Below are positions 16,894 to 26,377 of a DNA stretch of 64,000 nt, one piece after another. The position numbers were made by a program, and so were the translations under genes. The notes under the pieces were generated by a model that worked only from the letters and a program-made list of their open reading frames with translations, ran no database searches and was not told where the DNA came from. The first letter of the stretch is position 1. Each line of letters begins with the position of its first letter. The stretch covers positions 1 to 64,000 of the forward strand of contig CASFPZ010000001.1 of assembly GCA_949296365.1 (NCBI GenBank), given 5' to 3'. The stretch comes from an uncultured Akkermansia sp. GTDB taxonomy: Bacteria > Verrucomicrobiota > Verrucomicrobiia > Verrucomicrobiales > Akkermansiaceae.

Positions 16894-17853
16894 ATGAATT
16901 TGTTCGATTCGGCAGGGGTGACGTTTCAGGCGATTATTCCTGTGTATTTAATTATAGGGTTAGGGTGGCTGTCGCGTCGGCTGCATTGGATATTACCGAG
17001 CCACGAGGCTCCGATTGCCCGGTTAGCATTGGAGGTGTGTTATCCCTGTTTGGTGTTATCGAGCATGTTGGGAAACGAAATGTTGCGCGATCCGCTTTTT
17101 TCCTTGATGGCGGCCAGTGCAGGGTTTGGCGGTTGCATGATGGGGATTGCTGCTGCGTGGCTCACAGCATGGATCTTCAGGTATAAAGTAGGTACAGGAC
17201 TTCGGACCTTCACATTGGCGGCAGGAATCCAGAATTATAGTTTCTTTGCTATCCCGATTATTGCCGTGATGTACACGAAGCCGGACAACCCAATGATGGG
17301 AATCTTGATGACTCACAATGTCGGTTGTGAAATTGCTGTGTGGACTGTTGGCTTGATCATTTTATCTGGTGGATTTGGACAAATTTCGCCGAAGATTTTT
17401 TTGCGAGGCCCCTTGATTGGGGTGGCCTTGGGGTTAGTTTTAGCATGGACTGGGTGGGATCGATATTTGGTGCCAGCCCCGGTGAAACAAACCTTGCAAA
17501 TGTTGGGAAATTGCGCGATCCCACTGTGCGTACTGATTTTTGGCACGACGATGTACGATTCCTGGAAGCGCATTGAATGGTCTCCTAGGATCATTTCCAG
17601 CGGAATTATTGGGCGTTTAATGGTTGCTCCGGCTTTAATGCTATTATTGGCCTGGTTATTGCCTGTCCCACAGGAGATCCGCGAAATCATGATCATTCAG
17701 GCTGCTATACCTTCGGCGATGGTACCGGCGCTGATTGCCAAACAATTCGGTGGCCAACCCGGTCTCGCTTTGCAAATCTGTCTGGTGACAACGTTTGTGT
17801 CTTTTGCTACGCTCCCTTTGTGGCTTGCCGCTGGATTCTATCTAATTAGCTAG
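16894..17853 (+). CDS. AEC (auxin efflux carrier) family transporter
   Basis: This 319-residue integral inner-membrane protein has about ten predicted helices in the 5+5 arrangement of the AEC family. Typical features are the N-terminal AIIPVYLIIGLGWLSRR, the unwound helix segment LEVCYPCLVLSSM, and AAGIQNYSFFAIPII, which in the family contributes to the substrate site. The C-terminal half has MIIQAAIPSAMVPALIAKQFGG. Family members export or exchange small organic anions such as malate; the substrate here cannot be specified. The start at 16894 gives a short cytoplasmic leader before helix 1. Confidence 0.85.
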   Translation: MNLFDSAGVTFQAIIPVYLIIGLGWLSRRLHWILPSHEAPIARLALEVCYPCLVLSSMLGNEMLRDPLFSLMAASAGFGGCMMGIAAAWLTAWIFRYKVGTGLRTFTLAAGIQNYSFFAIPIIAVMYTKPDNPMMGILMTHNVGCEIAVWTVGLIILSGGFGQISPKIFLRGPLIGVALGLVLAWTGWDRYLVPAPVKQTLQMLGNCAIPLCVLIFGTTMYDSWKRIEWSPRIISSGIIGRLMVAPALMLLLAWLLPVPQEIREIMIIQAAIPSAMVPALIAKQFGGQPGLALQICLVTTFVSFATLPLWLAAGFYLIS

Positions 17854-17924
17854 TGAGTGGAATTGGACAATGCATGGAACATCCAATCTTGACAGATTCG
17901 AGACCCTGCGCTTGAATAAATGTC

Positions 17925-18620
17925 ATGAGGCTGTTGTCCCTGTTCTGCGTCGGTGCGTTCTGTTTGTTAGTTTCGTGTACGACCGAAACGCGGTTGGAAT
18001 CGGTGCGCGAGGTGCCGATCAAATCGGCTGCATTGACGGGATTTGAGACCGGATTGATGCGGGCTCAAATCACGTATATTATGTATGGAGCAAGGACGTC
18101 AGCAGAACGACGGGAACGGATGGGGCAGTATTATTACGTGACGTGGTCGGATGCCAACCCAGACCTCCCTGCTAAACTCGTTTTTGACTATCAACAGAGT
18201 AATACTGGTTCGAAGGTTTATACCAAGACGATTGAACTGCCTGCTGGGCGTAGCGGTGGCGAAGAAAAAAACGTATTTACGATAATTGGCGACGAATACT
18301 TTGACAAAGGCCCTGTGTTGACTTGGAAAACGCGCCTTTTTATCGACGATCGATTGGTGTCAACGCGCAAATCCTATTTGTGGGGGGACGACGACACGAC
18401 ATCTGGTAAATTTTCGGTACCTGAGGCCTTTGCCAAGGTTCCTCCGTTGAAGGGTGAAGTCGCTGGATCGACAGAATCGCCGGTATCCGATGAACGAGGA
18501 GCGCGGCAAGCGCCTGATCGCCAGAAATCGAATCCTTCTCTCTGGCGAAAAGACCGTCAAAAATCGAGGAATTTCCCAGGAACGATGTCTGGGGCTGCCG
18601 TGTTCCCAAACAGCCCGTAA
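17925..18620 (+). CDS. Hypothetical lipoprotein
   Basis: A 231-residue protein starts MRLLSLFCVGAFCLLVSC, a lipoprotein signal with lipobox LVSC, so it is probably anchored in an outer or inner membrane facing the periplasm. The core (about 30-150) reads as beta-rich, with GQYYYVTWSDA, KLVFDYQQSN and LTWKTRLFIDDRLVSTRKSYLW. This pattern recurs in uncharacterised Verrucomicrobia lipoproteins but I cannot name a domain. The last 60 residues are polar and low in structure. It precedes recQ by 39 bases on the same strand, probably by chance. Confidence 0.6.
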   Translation: MRLLSLFCVGAFCLLVSCTTETRLESVREVPIKSAALTGFETGLMRAQITYIMYGARTSAERRERMGQYYYVTWSDANPDLPAKLVFDYQQSNTGSKVYTKTIELPAGRSGGEEKNVFTIIGDEYFDKGPVLTWKTRLFIDDRLVSTRKSYLWGDDDTTSGKFSVPEAFAKVPPLKGEVAGSTESPVSDERGARQAPDRQKSNPSLWRKDRQKSRNFPGTMSGAAVFPNSP

Positions 18621-18659
18621 TCTTTCAGTTCTTCGAAATAAAACATAGAATGACCCAGC

Positions 18660-20564
18660 ATGGCTGGCACTTCGGGTGAATGGAATCAATATTTGGCGCT
18701 TTTTGGCAAGACTAAGTTCCGCGAACAACAGGAGGAGATTATTCGCGATGTCTTAGCAGGTCATTCTGTGTTAGCAGTTTTGCCAACGGGGGCGGGGAAG
18801 AGCCTGTGTTACCAGATGCCAGCGGCTATGCTTGGCAAATTGAGTTTAGTCGTTTCTCCTTTGATCGCCCTGATGAAGGACCAAGTGGACTATTTGGTTA
18901 GTCTAGGCATTGCGGCGAGACGCTATGATTCGTCTTTGGCTGAAGAAGAGCGTTTCTCGGTTTTGAAAGAAATTGCTAGTGGTCATGTGTGCTTGTTATT
19001 TGCGGCTCCCGAATCGCTAACTCGACCAGAATTACTAGAAGCCATGGCAGAGATCCCGTTGGGCCTTTTTGTCGCTGACGAAGCCCATTGTTTGTCTGAG
19101 TGGGGGCACAGTTTTCGGCCAGACTATTTGGCGTTGCCGGATTATGCGATGAGTCGACCCTTTCACGCAGTGATGGCCGTGACAGCTACGGCCACGCCCC
19201 AAGTTCGGGACGATTTGGCCGGTCAGTTCGGAATCAAGGCGGAACATATTTATTGTTTACCTCCGGACCGACCACATATTCGTCGTGTAGTTGTTGCTGT
19301 TCCAACGAATGAACGACGGGAAAAATTGACGGAAATTTTGCAGGAGCCAGAGCACTTGCCTGGCATTGTCTATGTTCGGACTCGTCGAGAGACAGAAGAT
19401 TGGGCTGCTTGGCTAACTCAGCAGGGATGGACGGCTAAAGCATATCACGCTGGCATGCCGGTGGATATTCGAGCAAAGGTCCAAGAAGCCTTTCTGTCTG
19501 GTCAAGTCCCCCTCATGGTGGCGACGATCGCATTTGGCATGGGAATTGACAAACCAAATGTTCGTACCGTCGTTCATGTATCACTGCCGGATAGCATTGA
19601 AGCATACGTCCAGGAATCGGGGCGTGCGGGACGTGATGGATTGCCGTCGTTAAGTTACGTTCTGTTTTCGGAACGCGATTTTGTCGTGGCTGCGAATAGA
19701 ATTCATGCGTCTCTGCCAGCTCGGTCGGCTCTTATGGCTGGTTTGAAGCGTCTTTTGTCGCCTAGTCGCCACGTAATTTCTCACTACGGGGTTGTAACTG
19801 AGTGTGATTTGGCGGAAAATGTATTCGATCGTCTGTTCTTTGAGTTGAAGCGCAGTGGTGTCCTCCGGGAAATAGGGCATGGAAACAAGTTTTACAAAGT
19901 CAAACCACGATTCCCGCTAGATGAGATTGTGTATGGCCGCGAAGACGATGAGATTGCTCGCCTTCAATGGATGGATCAACACCGTGAGGGAGAAACCATG
20001 GAATTGGCTTCAACTTGGGGGTATTCGCTGGACGAAGCGATGGCGTGGCTGCGCGAATTGGAACTCTCGGGCGAGTGGGTGTTGTCGCTGCGGCAAAATG
20101 CGGTTGAGGTGGAGATCGATAAAAACCCGAGAACTATTCATGAATGGACTGATTATTATTTTGCCATGTTTCATGAACGAATGAAGAACGATTTGCAACG
20201 GTTGAGTGAGTTGAAAAAACTGCTGACTCAAGCGGATTGTTTGAACAGTGGCATCCGACAATATTTCGGTTTTCCTAGAGCTCTGTGTGGTTCGTGTTCT
20301 TCTTGCCAAGGTAATCGCGCCGTGGAAATTGTAGAACTCCCTCGCGTTGAATTGACTCAACGAGAACGCCAAGAACTTGCCCAACTGTCTGCCCAACGGC
20401 TACCTTGTCTGTCTGAGGCAAGCCAGATGACTCGTTTCCTCATTGGGTACCCTGGTCCCGCAGCTATGCAGGCTCGCATGTGGGCTCATCCTCTCTATGG
20501 TGCTTTGTCCGACATGCTTTGGGACGATGTTTATACAGAAGCTTTTGCGATGCTCGGCCAATAA
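18660..20564 (+). CDS. recQ: ATP-dependent DNA helicase RecQ
   Basis: This 634-residue 3'-to-5' DNA helicase is used in recombination repair and fork restart. Motif I LPTGAGKSLCYQMP is near residue 41, the DEAH box VADEAHCLSEWGHSFRPDY near 138, motif III MAVTATATP near 170 and motif VI QESGRAGRDG near 318. The RecQ C-terminal zinc site is represented by LCGSCSSCQGN near 540. An HRDC domain is not evident, so it is a shorter member. The start is an ATG directly before the family-typical leader ending FREQQEEII. Confidence 0.93.
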   Translation: MAGTSGEWNQYLALFGKTKFREQQEEIIRDVLAGHSVLAVLPTGAGKSLCYQMPAAMLGKLSLVVSPLIALMKDQVDYLVSLGIAARRYDSSLAEEERFSVLKEIASGHVCLLFAAPESLTRPELLEAMAEIPLGLFVADEAHCLSEWGHSFRPDYLALPDYAMSRPFHAVMAVTATATPQVRDDLAGQFGIKAEHIYCLPPDRPHIRRVVVAVPTNERREKLTEILQEPEHLPGIVYVRTRRETEDWAAWLTQQGWTAKAYHAGMPVDIRAKVQEAFLSGQVPLMVATIAFGMGIDKPNVRTVVHVSLPDSIEAYVQESGRAGRDGLPSLSYVLFSERDFVVAANRIHASLPARSALMAGLKRLLSPSRHVISHYGVVTECDLAENVFDRLFFELKRSGVLREIGHGNKFYKVKPRFPLDEIVYGREDDEIARLQWMDQHREGETMELASTWGYSLDEAMAWLRELELSGEWVLSLRQNAVEVEIDKNPRTIHEWTDYYFAMFHERMKNDLQRLSELKKLLTQADCLNSGIRQYFGFPRALCGSCSSCQGNRAVEIVELPRVELTQRERQELAQLSAQRLPCLSEASQMTRFLIGYPGPAAMQARMWAHPLYGALSDMLWDDVYTEAFAMLGQ

Positions 20565-20595
20565 GTAGAACAGGCCCGACAAACAATGAAAGCGC

Positions 20596-21525
20596 CTACC
20601 CTTGAAGTTGTCGACGCAGCTTGTTAAGATCCGTATTTTCAATATTTCTCTGGATTTGATCGCGTTGCTTGCGGAGTCGTTCAATTCGCTGGCGTCTGGG
20701 GTCAAGATGAGGATTTTTGAATGGGTTGTTGTTGCCGTATTGAGCCCAGGGGCCAGGACGAATACGGCTGAAATCCACAAAACGCCAATTGACGACGGCT
20801 TGGCCTCCTTTTATCCCAAGGTAATCGCGGACGGCGGGCGAAATATCGATGCCTGCTCCGTTGTTGGCTTTGTTTTTTGGCGGAGAATCGCCAAATACGT
20901 ATTCCCAGTCGTCGGTCGTGAATGGTCCACAGTCTTCCCATTGCGCAAAGCAATAACGGCCATTGTACCAGATCTGTACCCATTTGCCTTTGCACACGCT
21001 TTTGCCAGGACGTTCAAAATCCCGGCGGAACCAGGGAATGACTCGAGAGGCTTCTGGCTTATGCTTGCCATGAGTTACGTCGTTATAGGGCAGAGCAACA
21101 TAAAAGGGATTTTGCCGTGGAATAAACCCGGCTGGGCGATGTAACGCTCGCTTTTGTGGATCCGGATCATCAAACCCTCCGAAGTTTTCGGACCACTCGG
21201 AATCCCAAGAACTTTTATCGTTGGCAACTGGGTTTCGGTGAGTGGCTTTTTCTCCGACCCAAAAGACAGTGGCTGTGATGTTTTTTCGCCAGGGGTAGAC
21301 CCCGTTGACGACGGGAGATTGGCTCCTGGGAACGACGGTCGGTATCCGCGTTTGCGTGGCAGATGGAGATGAAACATTTGGGGTGGCTGGGGGAGTTCCT
21401 CTCCTCGTGGGCACAGCTACCACCGGCAATTTGGATTTGCCAGTGGTAGATTGGGCCGCGCCCGGCTGAGCCAGGCAAACCCCGGCTATTCCTGTGGTCA
21501 GTAGAATGAAGAGGAAAAGTCGCAT
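20596..21525 (-). CDS. Secreted protein with a double-psi beta-barrel-like domain
   Basis: The start at 21525 gives a signal peptide (MRLFLFILLTTGIAGVCLAQ). A proline/threonine-rich linker follows (about 25-80), then a domain of about 200 residues. In it, WYNGRYCFAQWEDCGPFTTDDW and GAGIDISPAVRDYLGI resemble the RlpA/expansin double-psi beta-barrel (the pattern of an Asp-Cys-Gly-Pro turn and a DxSxA-LG helix). Those proteins bind or cut peptidoglycan or polysaccharide, so a cell-wall role is possible but not shown. The C-terminal 35 residues are an Arg/Gln-rich coiled segment (RRQRIERLRKQRDQIQRNIE). It lies 4 bases downstream of nadB and converges on recQ. Confidence 0.62.
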   Translation of the reverse strand: MRLFLFILLTTGIAGVCLAQPGAAQSTTGKSKLPVVAVPTRRGTPPATPNVSSPSATQTRIPTVVPRSQSPVVNGVYPWRKNITATVFWVGEKATHRNPVANDKSSWDSEWSENFGGFDDPDPQKRALHRPAGFIPRQNPFYVALPYNDVTHGKHKPEASRVIPWFRRDFERPGKSVCKGKWVQIWYNGRYCFAQWEDCGPFTTDDWEYVFGDSPPKNKANNGAGIDISPAVRDYLGIKGGQAVVNWRFVDFSRIRPGPWAQYGNNNPFKNPHLDPRRQRIERLRKQRDQIQRNIENTDLNKLRRQLQG

Positions 21526-21529
21526 GTGA

Positions 21530-23131
21530 TTACCAACGGCGAATGGTCGATGGCTTGCTGTCTGGAGCCAAAGCCGGATAGTCTGTCGTGTAATGCAATC
21601 CTCGGCTTTCTTTTCGCATAATGGCACAGTCAACAATCAAAGAGGCTACTGCGACAAGGTTGCGAAGTTCAAGAATTTCTGGGGTTATACGGTATCCCCA
21701 GTAGAACTCTTTGACTTCGCGATGCAACATGCGCAGGCGAGCCGCAGCTCGTTTGAGCCGTTTGTCTGTGCGAACGATTGAGACATGCACTTGCATTAAC
21801 GTACGGATCTCATCCCAATTGTGGTAGATGATGGCCAATTCGTCGGGCAACGCCGTGTCTCCATGGTGCCATTCCGGAATCGGGTAGGAAACGGGTTCCC
21901 CTCGTCCTAACGGAAGCTTCGTCAACATAGCTTCCAACGCACGCTTCGAAATGACGACGCATTCGAGCAGAGAGTTAGAGGCCAAACGATTGGCGCCGTG
22001 CAAACCTGTGCAACCTGTTTCTCCAGAAACAAACAGACCGCGAATAGTCGACTGGCCATTGATATCGGTCATGACGCCACCGCATTGGTAGTGCGCCGCT
22101 GGAACAACGGGAATGGGTTCTCTGGAAGCGTCGATCCCGTACTTCAAACAAGTCTCGTAAATCAAGGGAAAACGCTCGGCGACAAAACCTGCCGGTTTGT
22201 GGGAAATGTCGACAAAAACGCAGGGACTGCCAGTGCGCTTCATTTCAGAATCGATGGCTCGAGCTACGATGTCGCGCGGCGCTAACGATTGCCGTTTGTC
22301 GTAACGAGACATGAACTCCTTGCCGTCTGCTCCGACTAAGATGCCGCCTTCGCCACGGACGGCCTCAGAAATGAGGAACGAGCGAGATTCTGCCCCTTCA
22401 GCTCGCCTGTTGTAGAAACAAGTCGGGTGGAATTGTACGAACTCCATGTTAGAAATCGTAGCCCCGGCTCGCCAGGCCATTGCTATGCCGTCTCCTGTCG
22501 CCGAATTAGGGTTGGTCGTGTATTTGTAAACTCGCCCAGTTCCGCCCGTAGCCAACAACACTCGGTCTGACCGAAAAATCTCAACTTCTCCCGTCTTGCG
22601 ATCAAGCACGTAGGCCCCCAAAACCCGATCTTCTGTGACAAGCCCTAGCTTGCCTGTCGTGATCAGGTCAATAGCAAAATGGTAATCCAGAAGGGTAATG
22701 TTGGGGGTGTTGCGGGCGGCTTCTAATAACTTGGTACTGATTTCGAGCCCTGTCGTGTCCTTTGCATGCAAAATACGTCTGTGAGAATGCCCGCCCTCGC
22801 GCCCTAATTCATACGAATGATTGGGCTCTTGGTCGAATGACACCCCCCAGTCTAGTAGTTCGTGAATGGCTTCCGGCGCTTCTTCAACAATGACTCGGAC
22901 GGCCTCTTCGTTACAAAGCCCAGCTCCTGCAATCAGGGTATCTTGGATGTGTTCTTCAAATGAGTCGTCTTTGTCCATGACTGCTGCGATGCCTCCTTGG
23001 GCCTTGGCTGAACTGGACTCCAGTGCATCGCTTTTGGTGATGACAATGACGCTACCATATTGGGCAGCCCGCAAAGCAAAACTCAATCCGGCAACGCCGG
23101 CTCCTATGACAAGGAAATCACTCGTTCTCAT
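21530..23131 (-). CDS. nadB: L-aspartate oxidase
   Basis: This FAD enzyme converts L-aspartate to iminoaspartate, the first step of de novo NAD synthesis in the cytoplasm. FAD binding is at the N-terminus (FLVIGAGVAGLSFALRA), followed by SSAKAQGGIAAVM, the substrate-side region EGGHSHRRILHAKDTTG, and MEFVQFHPTCFY. GGVMTDINGQSTIRGLFVSGE and HGANRLASNSLLECVV complete the succinate dehydrogenase/fumarate reductase fold. The start at 23131 (MRTSDFLVIGAG) gives 533 residues, the usual length, so I prefer it to the start at 23179. The partner genes nadA and nadC are not adjacent. Confidence 0.93.
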   Translation of the reverse strand: MRTSDFLVIGAGVAGLSFALRAAQYGSVIVITKSDALESSSAKAQGGIAAVMDKDDSFEEHIQDTLIAGAGLCNEEAVRVIVEEAPEAIHELLDWGVSFDQEPNHSYELGREGGHSHRRILHAKDTTGLEISTKLLEAARNTPNITLLDYHFAIDLITTGKLGLVTEDRVLGAYVLDRKTGEVEIFRSDRVLLATGGTGRVYKYTTNPNSATGDGIAMAWRAGATISNMEFVQFHPTCFYNRRAEGAESRSFLISEAVRGEGGILVGADGKEFMSRYDKRQSLAPRDIVARAIDSEMKRTGSPCVFVDISHKPAGFVAERFPLIYETCLKYGIDASREPIPVVPAAHYQCGGVMTDINGQSTIRGLFVSGETGCTGLHGANRLASNSLLECVVISKRALEAMLTKLPLGRGEPVSYPIPEWHHGDTALPDELAIIYHNWDEIRTLMQVHVSIVRTDKRLKRAAARLRMLHREVKEFYWGYRITPEILELRNLVAVASLIVDCAIMRKESRGLHYTTDYPALAPDSKPSTIRRW

Positions 23132-23336
23132 GTGGTCAATTCCTGACTCTATTTTATACGCCATTTTCTCGCAAGTCACGCCAGAATCTGTGTCAAGTTG
23201 TTTTCTGTAACAATGCTGCTATTCGATTGAAAAGGTAATGTGGCAAGCCGTTGGGACAAATGCGACTGATAACGGAATCCTCGTAGGATCTCGAACGGTC
23301 AAAAAGGTAGGACTTCCGATCGAGAGATCACTAAAT

Positions 23337-23669
23337 CTACCAAAAGAGCAGTTGCTCAGGCATGGAAATTTCTCTCGGTGGTTGCGATTTCCCGTGAAAA
23401 ATATACATTTTGTCCCATTGGATGTTCGTAACAAACATGCAACGGACGGAGCCATCTGGCGGAACAATTTGTTTAATCCTACGCATATGCGTTAAAATCC
23501 GACTGTGAGTGACGCAGGGACGGGCATATACGCTGAATTGGATCATGAGGTATCCGTCGTCGAGCAATTGACGGCGAAAGGTTACATAGTTCTTTTTATC
23601 TTCCGGCGTAGTTGTCGGCAAGTCGAAGAAGACTAAGAGCCAACCCATTTTATAGTTGAGATTTTCCAT
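23337..23669 (-). CDS. cas2: CRISPR-associated endonuclease Cas2
   Basis: This 110-residue Cas2, starting MENLNYKMGWLLVFFDLP, has the first beta-strand with the Asp used for metal binding (FFDLPTTTPEDKK) and the family-typical RLLDDGYLMIQFSVY-like second helix-strand. It forms a dimer that joins two Cas1 dimers to integrate new spacers. The start at 23669 fits the family; the frame is open to 23723 but that part overlaps cas1. The overlap with cas1 (23633-23669) implies translational coupling. It is the last gene of the cas9-cas1-cas2 order typical of subtype II-C. Confidence 0.9.
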   Translation of the reverse strand: MENLNYKMGWLLVFFDLPTTTPEDKKNYVTFRRQLLDDGYLMIQFSVYARPCVTHSRILTHMRRIKQIVPPDGSVRCMFVTNIQWDKMYIFHGKSQPPREISMPEQLLFW

Positions 23670-24571
23670 GGTTGATAAGGGCCGGACTTTTGCTGGAGAA
23701 CGGCTTGACGGAATGTGCGGCAAACGGCTTCGATTGCTTGTCGTAAGGTCATTTGCTTGTCATGATAAGTGACTTCTGCAAGCAAGGTCTTAGCAATGTG
23801 TTGGCGATAGTTTTTGGTGATGACGCCAATTGGCGAGTCGTCTGTTGGCTGAAGCTTTTCTTGTTCAACCCATCGTGCGACGTTTGCCTCGAAGGCGGAT
23901 CGAAATGGTTCCATGAGATCGTAAGCTAACGGGGCTGCGTGTTCACGAGGTCGGTGAAAGAGGCCTAAACTGGGATCAATACCTAACGCAAATAAGTATT
24001 GAAGAATACAAGATAGCAAGATGGCATAAGCGTAATTGAACAGGGGATTCACCCCTTCGCCTTTGCGGTCGCGGCGAAACGAAGAAGTTGTCCAAGTATC
24101 GGCAAAGATGCCCCAAAAGAGGCGTGCACATTCTGCTTCTCGAGAGCTTTTAGCTGATTGTGCTAAACGTTTTAGCTCCGGGAGATTTTCATGGCGAGGA
24201 TTCCAAGATTCTGCCAGGATGGCTTGATTTGAGCATTTGGCGTCTAGCGTTTTTTCCCAGAGGCGTTTGCGAAGCGTTGTTGGCATATCTGCCAAATGCC
24301 TAAGCAGGGGTGTATCCGTTGCCCGGTCAGCCGGTAGAAGTAGAGCTGCTGGTTTATAATGTTCACATAATACAAAACCAATCCTATGTTTAGCCATTTC
24401 AATGAGCAAGTTACTCGATAAAGTGGCCTCAAAGGCGCACAAAACGACTGCGCCTATATCTTCCAACGGCAGACACTTGGGTGGAGACAACCCGTCTGTA
24501 TACTCAAGTTGGCCGTGATGGCAAGTCAATCGGCAACTATTGGTATCAATGTTGATGATGTGGTACGACAT
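23633..24571 (-). CDS. cas1: CRISPR-associated integrase Cas1
   Basis: This is a 312-residue Cas1 of the type II group, the catalytic subunit for spacer integration. The metal-binding triad is visible as Glu in GEGVNPLFNYAYAIL, His in GLFHRPREHAAPLAYDL and Asp/Glu in DLMEPFRSAFE. The N-terminal beta domain (MSYHIINIDTN to about 90) includes LPLEDIGAVVLC. It lies 12 bases after the cas9 stop and overlaps cas2. There is no csn2 or cas4 nearby, so the subtype is II-C. All expected residues are present, so spacer adaptation could still function even if cas9 is broken. Confidence 0.93.
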   Translation of the reverse strand: MSYHIINIDTNSCRLTCHHGQLEYTDGLSPPKCLPLEDIGAVVLCAFEATLSSNLLIEMAKHRIGFVLCEHYKPAALLLPADRATDTPLLRHLADMPTTLRKRLWEKTLDAKCSNQAILAESWNPRHENLPELKRLAQSAKSSREAECARLFWGIFADTWTTSSFRRDRKGEGVNPLFNYAYAILLSCILQYLFALGIDPSLGLFHRPREHAAPLAYDLMEPFRSAFEANVARWVEQEKLQPTDDSPIGVITKNYRQHIAKTLLAEVTYHDKQMTLRQAIEAVCRTFRQAVLQQKSGPYQPWKISTIKWVGS

Positions 24572-24583
24572 TGTTCTTAGCCT

Positions 24584-26377
24584 TTAGAGGATTTTCCCTG
24601 TGTATGAAGTATGGAGAATTTCTAGGTTATAGTCTTTAAGAAGAGTTTTTAATCTGACATCTTCCCAATAACCTGGATATGATTTATTATCCTTATTACA
24701 TATAAAATGAGGATATTGTAATTCCAATAAAATTCCCTTTTTTAGATTATCTTTAATCGAAACAACTTTCCATATGCCGTTTCGGCTGGGATTTTTGTCT
24801 GATTTCAGTTGGATTAATATCCCGTTTCTAATTATGCGAATAGGTTGTTTGTTGTTTTGTTTCTTAAGGGCAAGAATTTGGGCGAGTACGTTAACGTGTC
24901 GAATGATAGTCGGTTGAGGGTCGAGAGCGACTCCGTAATTACCAGAAATTACTTTAACAGCTTTTAACGGTTTTAATTTAGAATGTTTCCGGGTGAGAAT
25001 TCCTACTAATTTGTTGGCTTTACATTGATCATTTTTTGTTATTCTGGTTCTTTTGTCTTGTTGCACGGTTGAAGAACTAGAACGGATAGATACAACAGCA
25101 TTGGTTCCTTGGCCTTGGACATTGAGAACTCTCCAAAGAGTTTCTTCGAGCCTAGCTCCACTCATATCGGCTGGGATATGCCTGATTACGCGTTGTTCTT
25201 GCAAGACGCTTCGGATATTCTCTTTGAGTGGTTTGGGCAGATCCAGCAATTGAAGTCCCTGATCGGCTTTTAACGCGTAATGGCGTTTCAAAGGAAAGTC
25301 CCGAAATTGTTGCGCCATTTCCTGTCCCAAATGGCGGAGCTTAAGAGCCTGGCGAATCTGGAAATTCTGAGCACTGGGGATAAGATGCGGAATGAGGCCC
25401 AAAACACAGGCGTCGAGGGCGTGATGCATATGCGTATTTTCCCGAAGTACCGTTTTGTTGATATTTTTCGGATCGATACCAGGGCAAAAATCGCTTAAAC
25501 ACCCCAATACATTCCAGCATTTGCGAACCTGGCCTGTCAGTTCACCAGGAATCGTTTCGATGTGTACGTCGGGCAATAATTGACGCGCGACGCGAGAGGC
25601 TAGTTTCATCAGATGAGAACTCTGAGTCATCATTCCCTCGGTCATGTCTAACTGCTCTTGTGTTTGTTTTTTGTTTCGGATCCCTTGAATAAGTAATAAA
25701 TGTTGACGTTTTTCCTTTCTCTTTTTGTCGTCAGCATGTCCATTTCGCACATCAAGCTTCTTGTTAACGAATGTCAAATAAACATCTTTTGAGCAAATAG
25801 AAAGGTTTTCTTTTCCTGGAACGGTTTTGTTTTCGTCTTGCGTGATGAAGTCAAGCGCAGTTCGTTGACCCTTCATTTTGTTGACTTCTGGCCAGGTTAA
25901 CACAAGAGAGGCTAGGAAATTTGTTGGTCGATGTGAATAGGGGACGATGTGTTCTAATTCCATACGTTCCAGCTCGTGGGCATGGTATTGTTGCTGCGTG
26001 TAGGGACACGTCCAATCCATATCCATGGCAATACGGCATTTGCGGATCAAATTGGGATTAACTTGGATCTTATTATCTTCTAAATACGAGACTGCTTTCT
26101 TATGGCTTTCTAACCGCTTTTCAAGCTTCTTTTTTATTTCTTTAGCAGTCATTCCGGAAAACTCTGTTAGTTCCCGTCCTACTTCGATACAGAGTTGAGC
26201 AACATTCTCTGGAACGTTGTCGGCATATTCCTGGATCAAATCTTTCAGGAGTCGCGTGAAAATCAACATGCGGTGCCTGACTAAATGGTTGTTAGTCAGA
26301 GAATCGATGGGGCGTTTGCTCTGATAAAGATTGACTGTCGAATCGGGATCTAGCAAACAATACAAACAACCGTCTTG
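24584..26377 (-). CDS. cas9: Cas9 C-terminal portion: RuvC-II, HNH, RuvC-III, PAM-interacting domain
   Basis: This frame continues Cas9 in the -1 frame relative to the N-terminal part. It is open from the A6 tract to 24584, about 597 codons counted from 26377. In order: SLTNNHLVRHRMLIFTRLL, the RuvC-II glutamate in CIEVGRELTEF, the HNH nuclease (CPYTQQQY, then LEHIVPYSHRPTNF with the catalytic His, and EVNKMKG with the Asn), and RuvC-III HHALDACVLG. After these comes a basic wedge and PAM-interacting region to the end. All nuclease residues are intact. There is no ribosome site or conventional ATG before the first conserved residues; a TTG at 26365 is the only candidate. I therefore infer it is made only through a frameshift or that the split is a mutation or sequence error. 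Confidence 0.9.
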   Translation of the reverse strand, partial: QDGCLYCLLDPDSTVNLYQSKRPIDSLTNNHLVRHRMLIFTRLLKDLIQEYADNVPENVAQLCIEVGRELTEFSGMTAKEIKKKLEKRLESHKKAVSYLEDNKIQVNPNLIRKCRIAMDMDWTCPYTQQQYHAHELERMELEHIVPYSHRPTNFLASLVLTWPEVNKMKGQRTALDFITQDENKTVPGKENLSICSKDVYLTFVNKKLDVRNGHADDKKRKEKRQHLLLIQGIRNKKQTQEQLDMTEGMMTQSSHLMKLASRVARQLLPDVHIETIPGELTGQVRKCWNVLGCLSDFCPGIDPKNINKTVLRENTHMHHALDACVLGLIPHLIPSAQNFQIRQALKLRHLGQEMAQQFRDFPLKRHYALKADQGLQLLDLPKPLKENIRSVLQEQRVIRHIPADMSGARLEETLWRVLNVQGQGTNAVVSIRSSSSTVQQDKRTRITKNDQCKANKLVGILTRKHSKLKPLKAVKVISGNYGVALDPQPTIIRHVNVLAQILALKKQNNKQPIRIIRNGILIQLKSDKNPSRNGIWKVVSIKDNLKKGILLELQYPHFICNKDNKSYPGYWEDVRLKTLLKDYNLEILHTSYTGKIL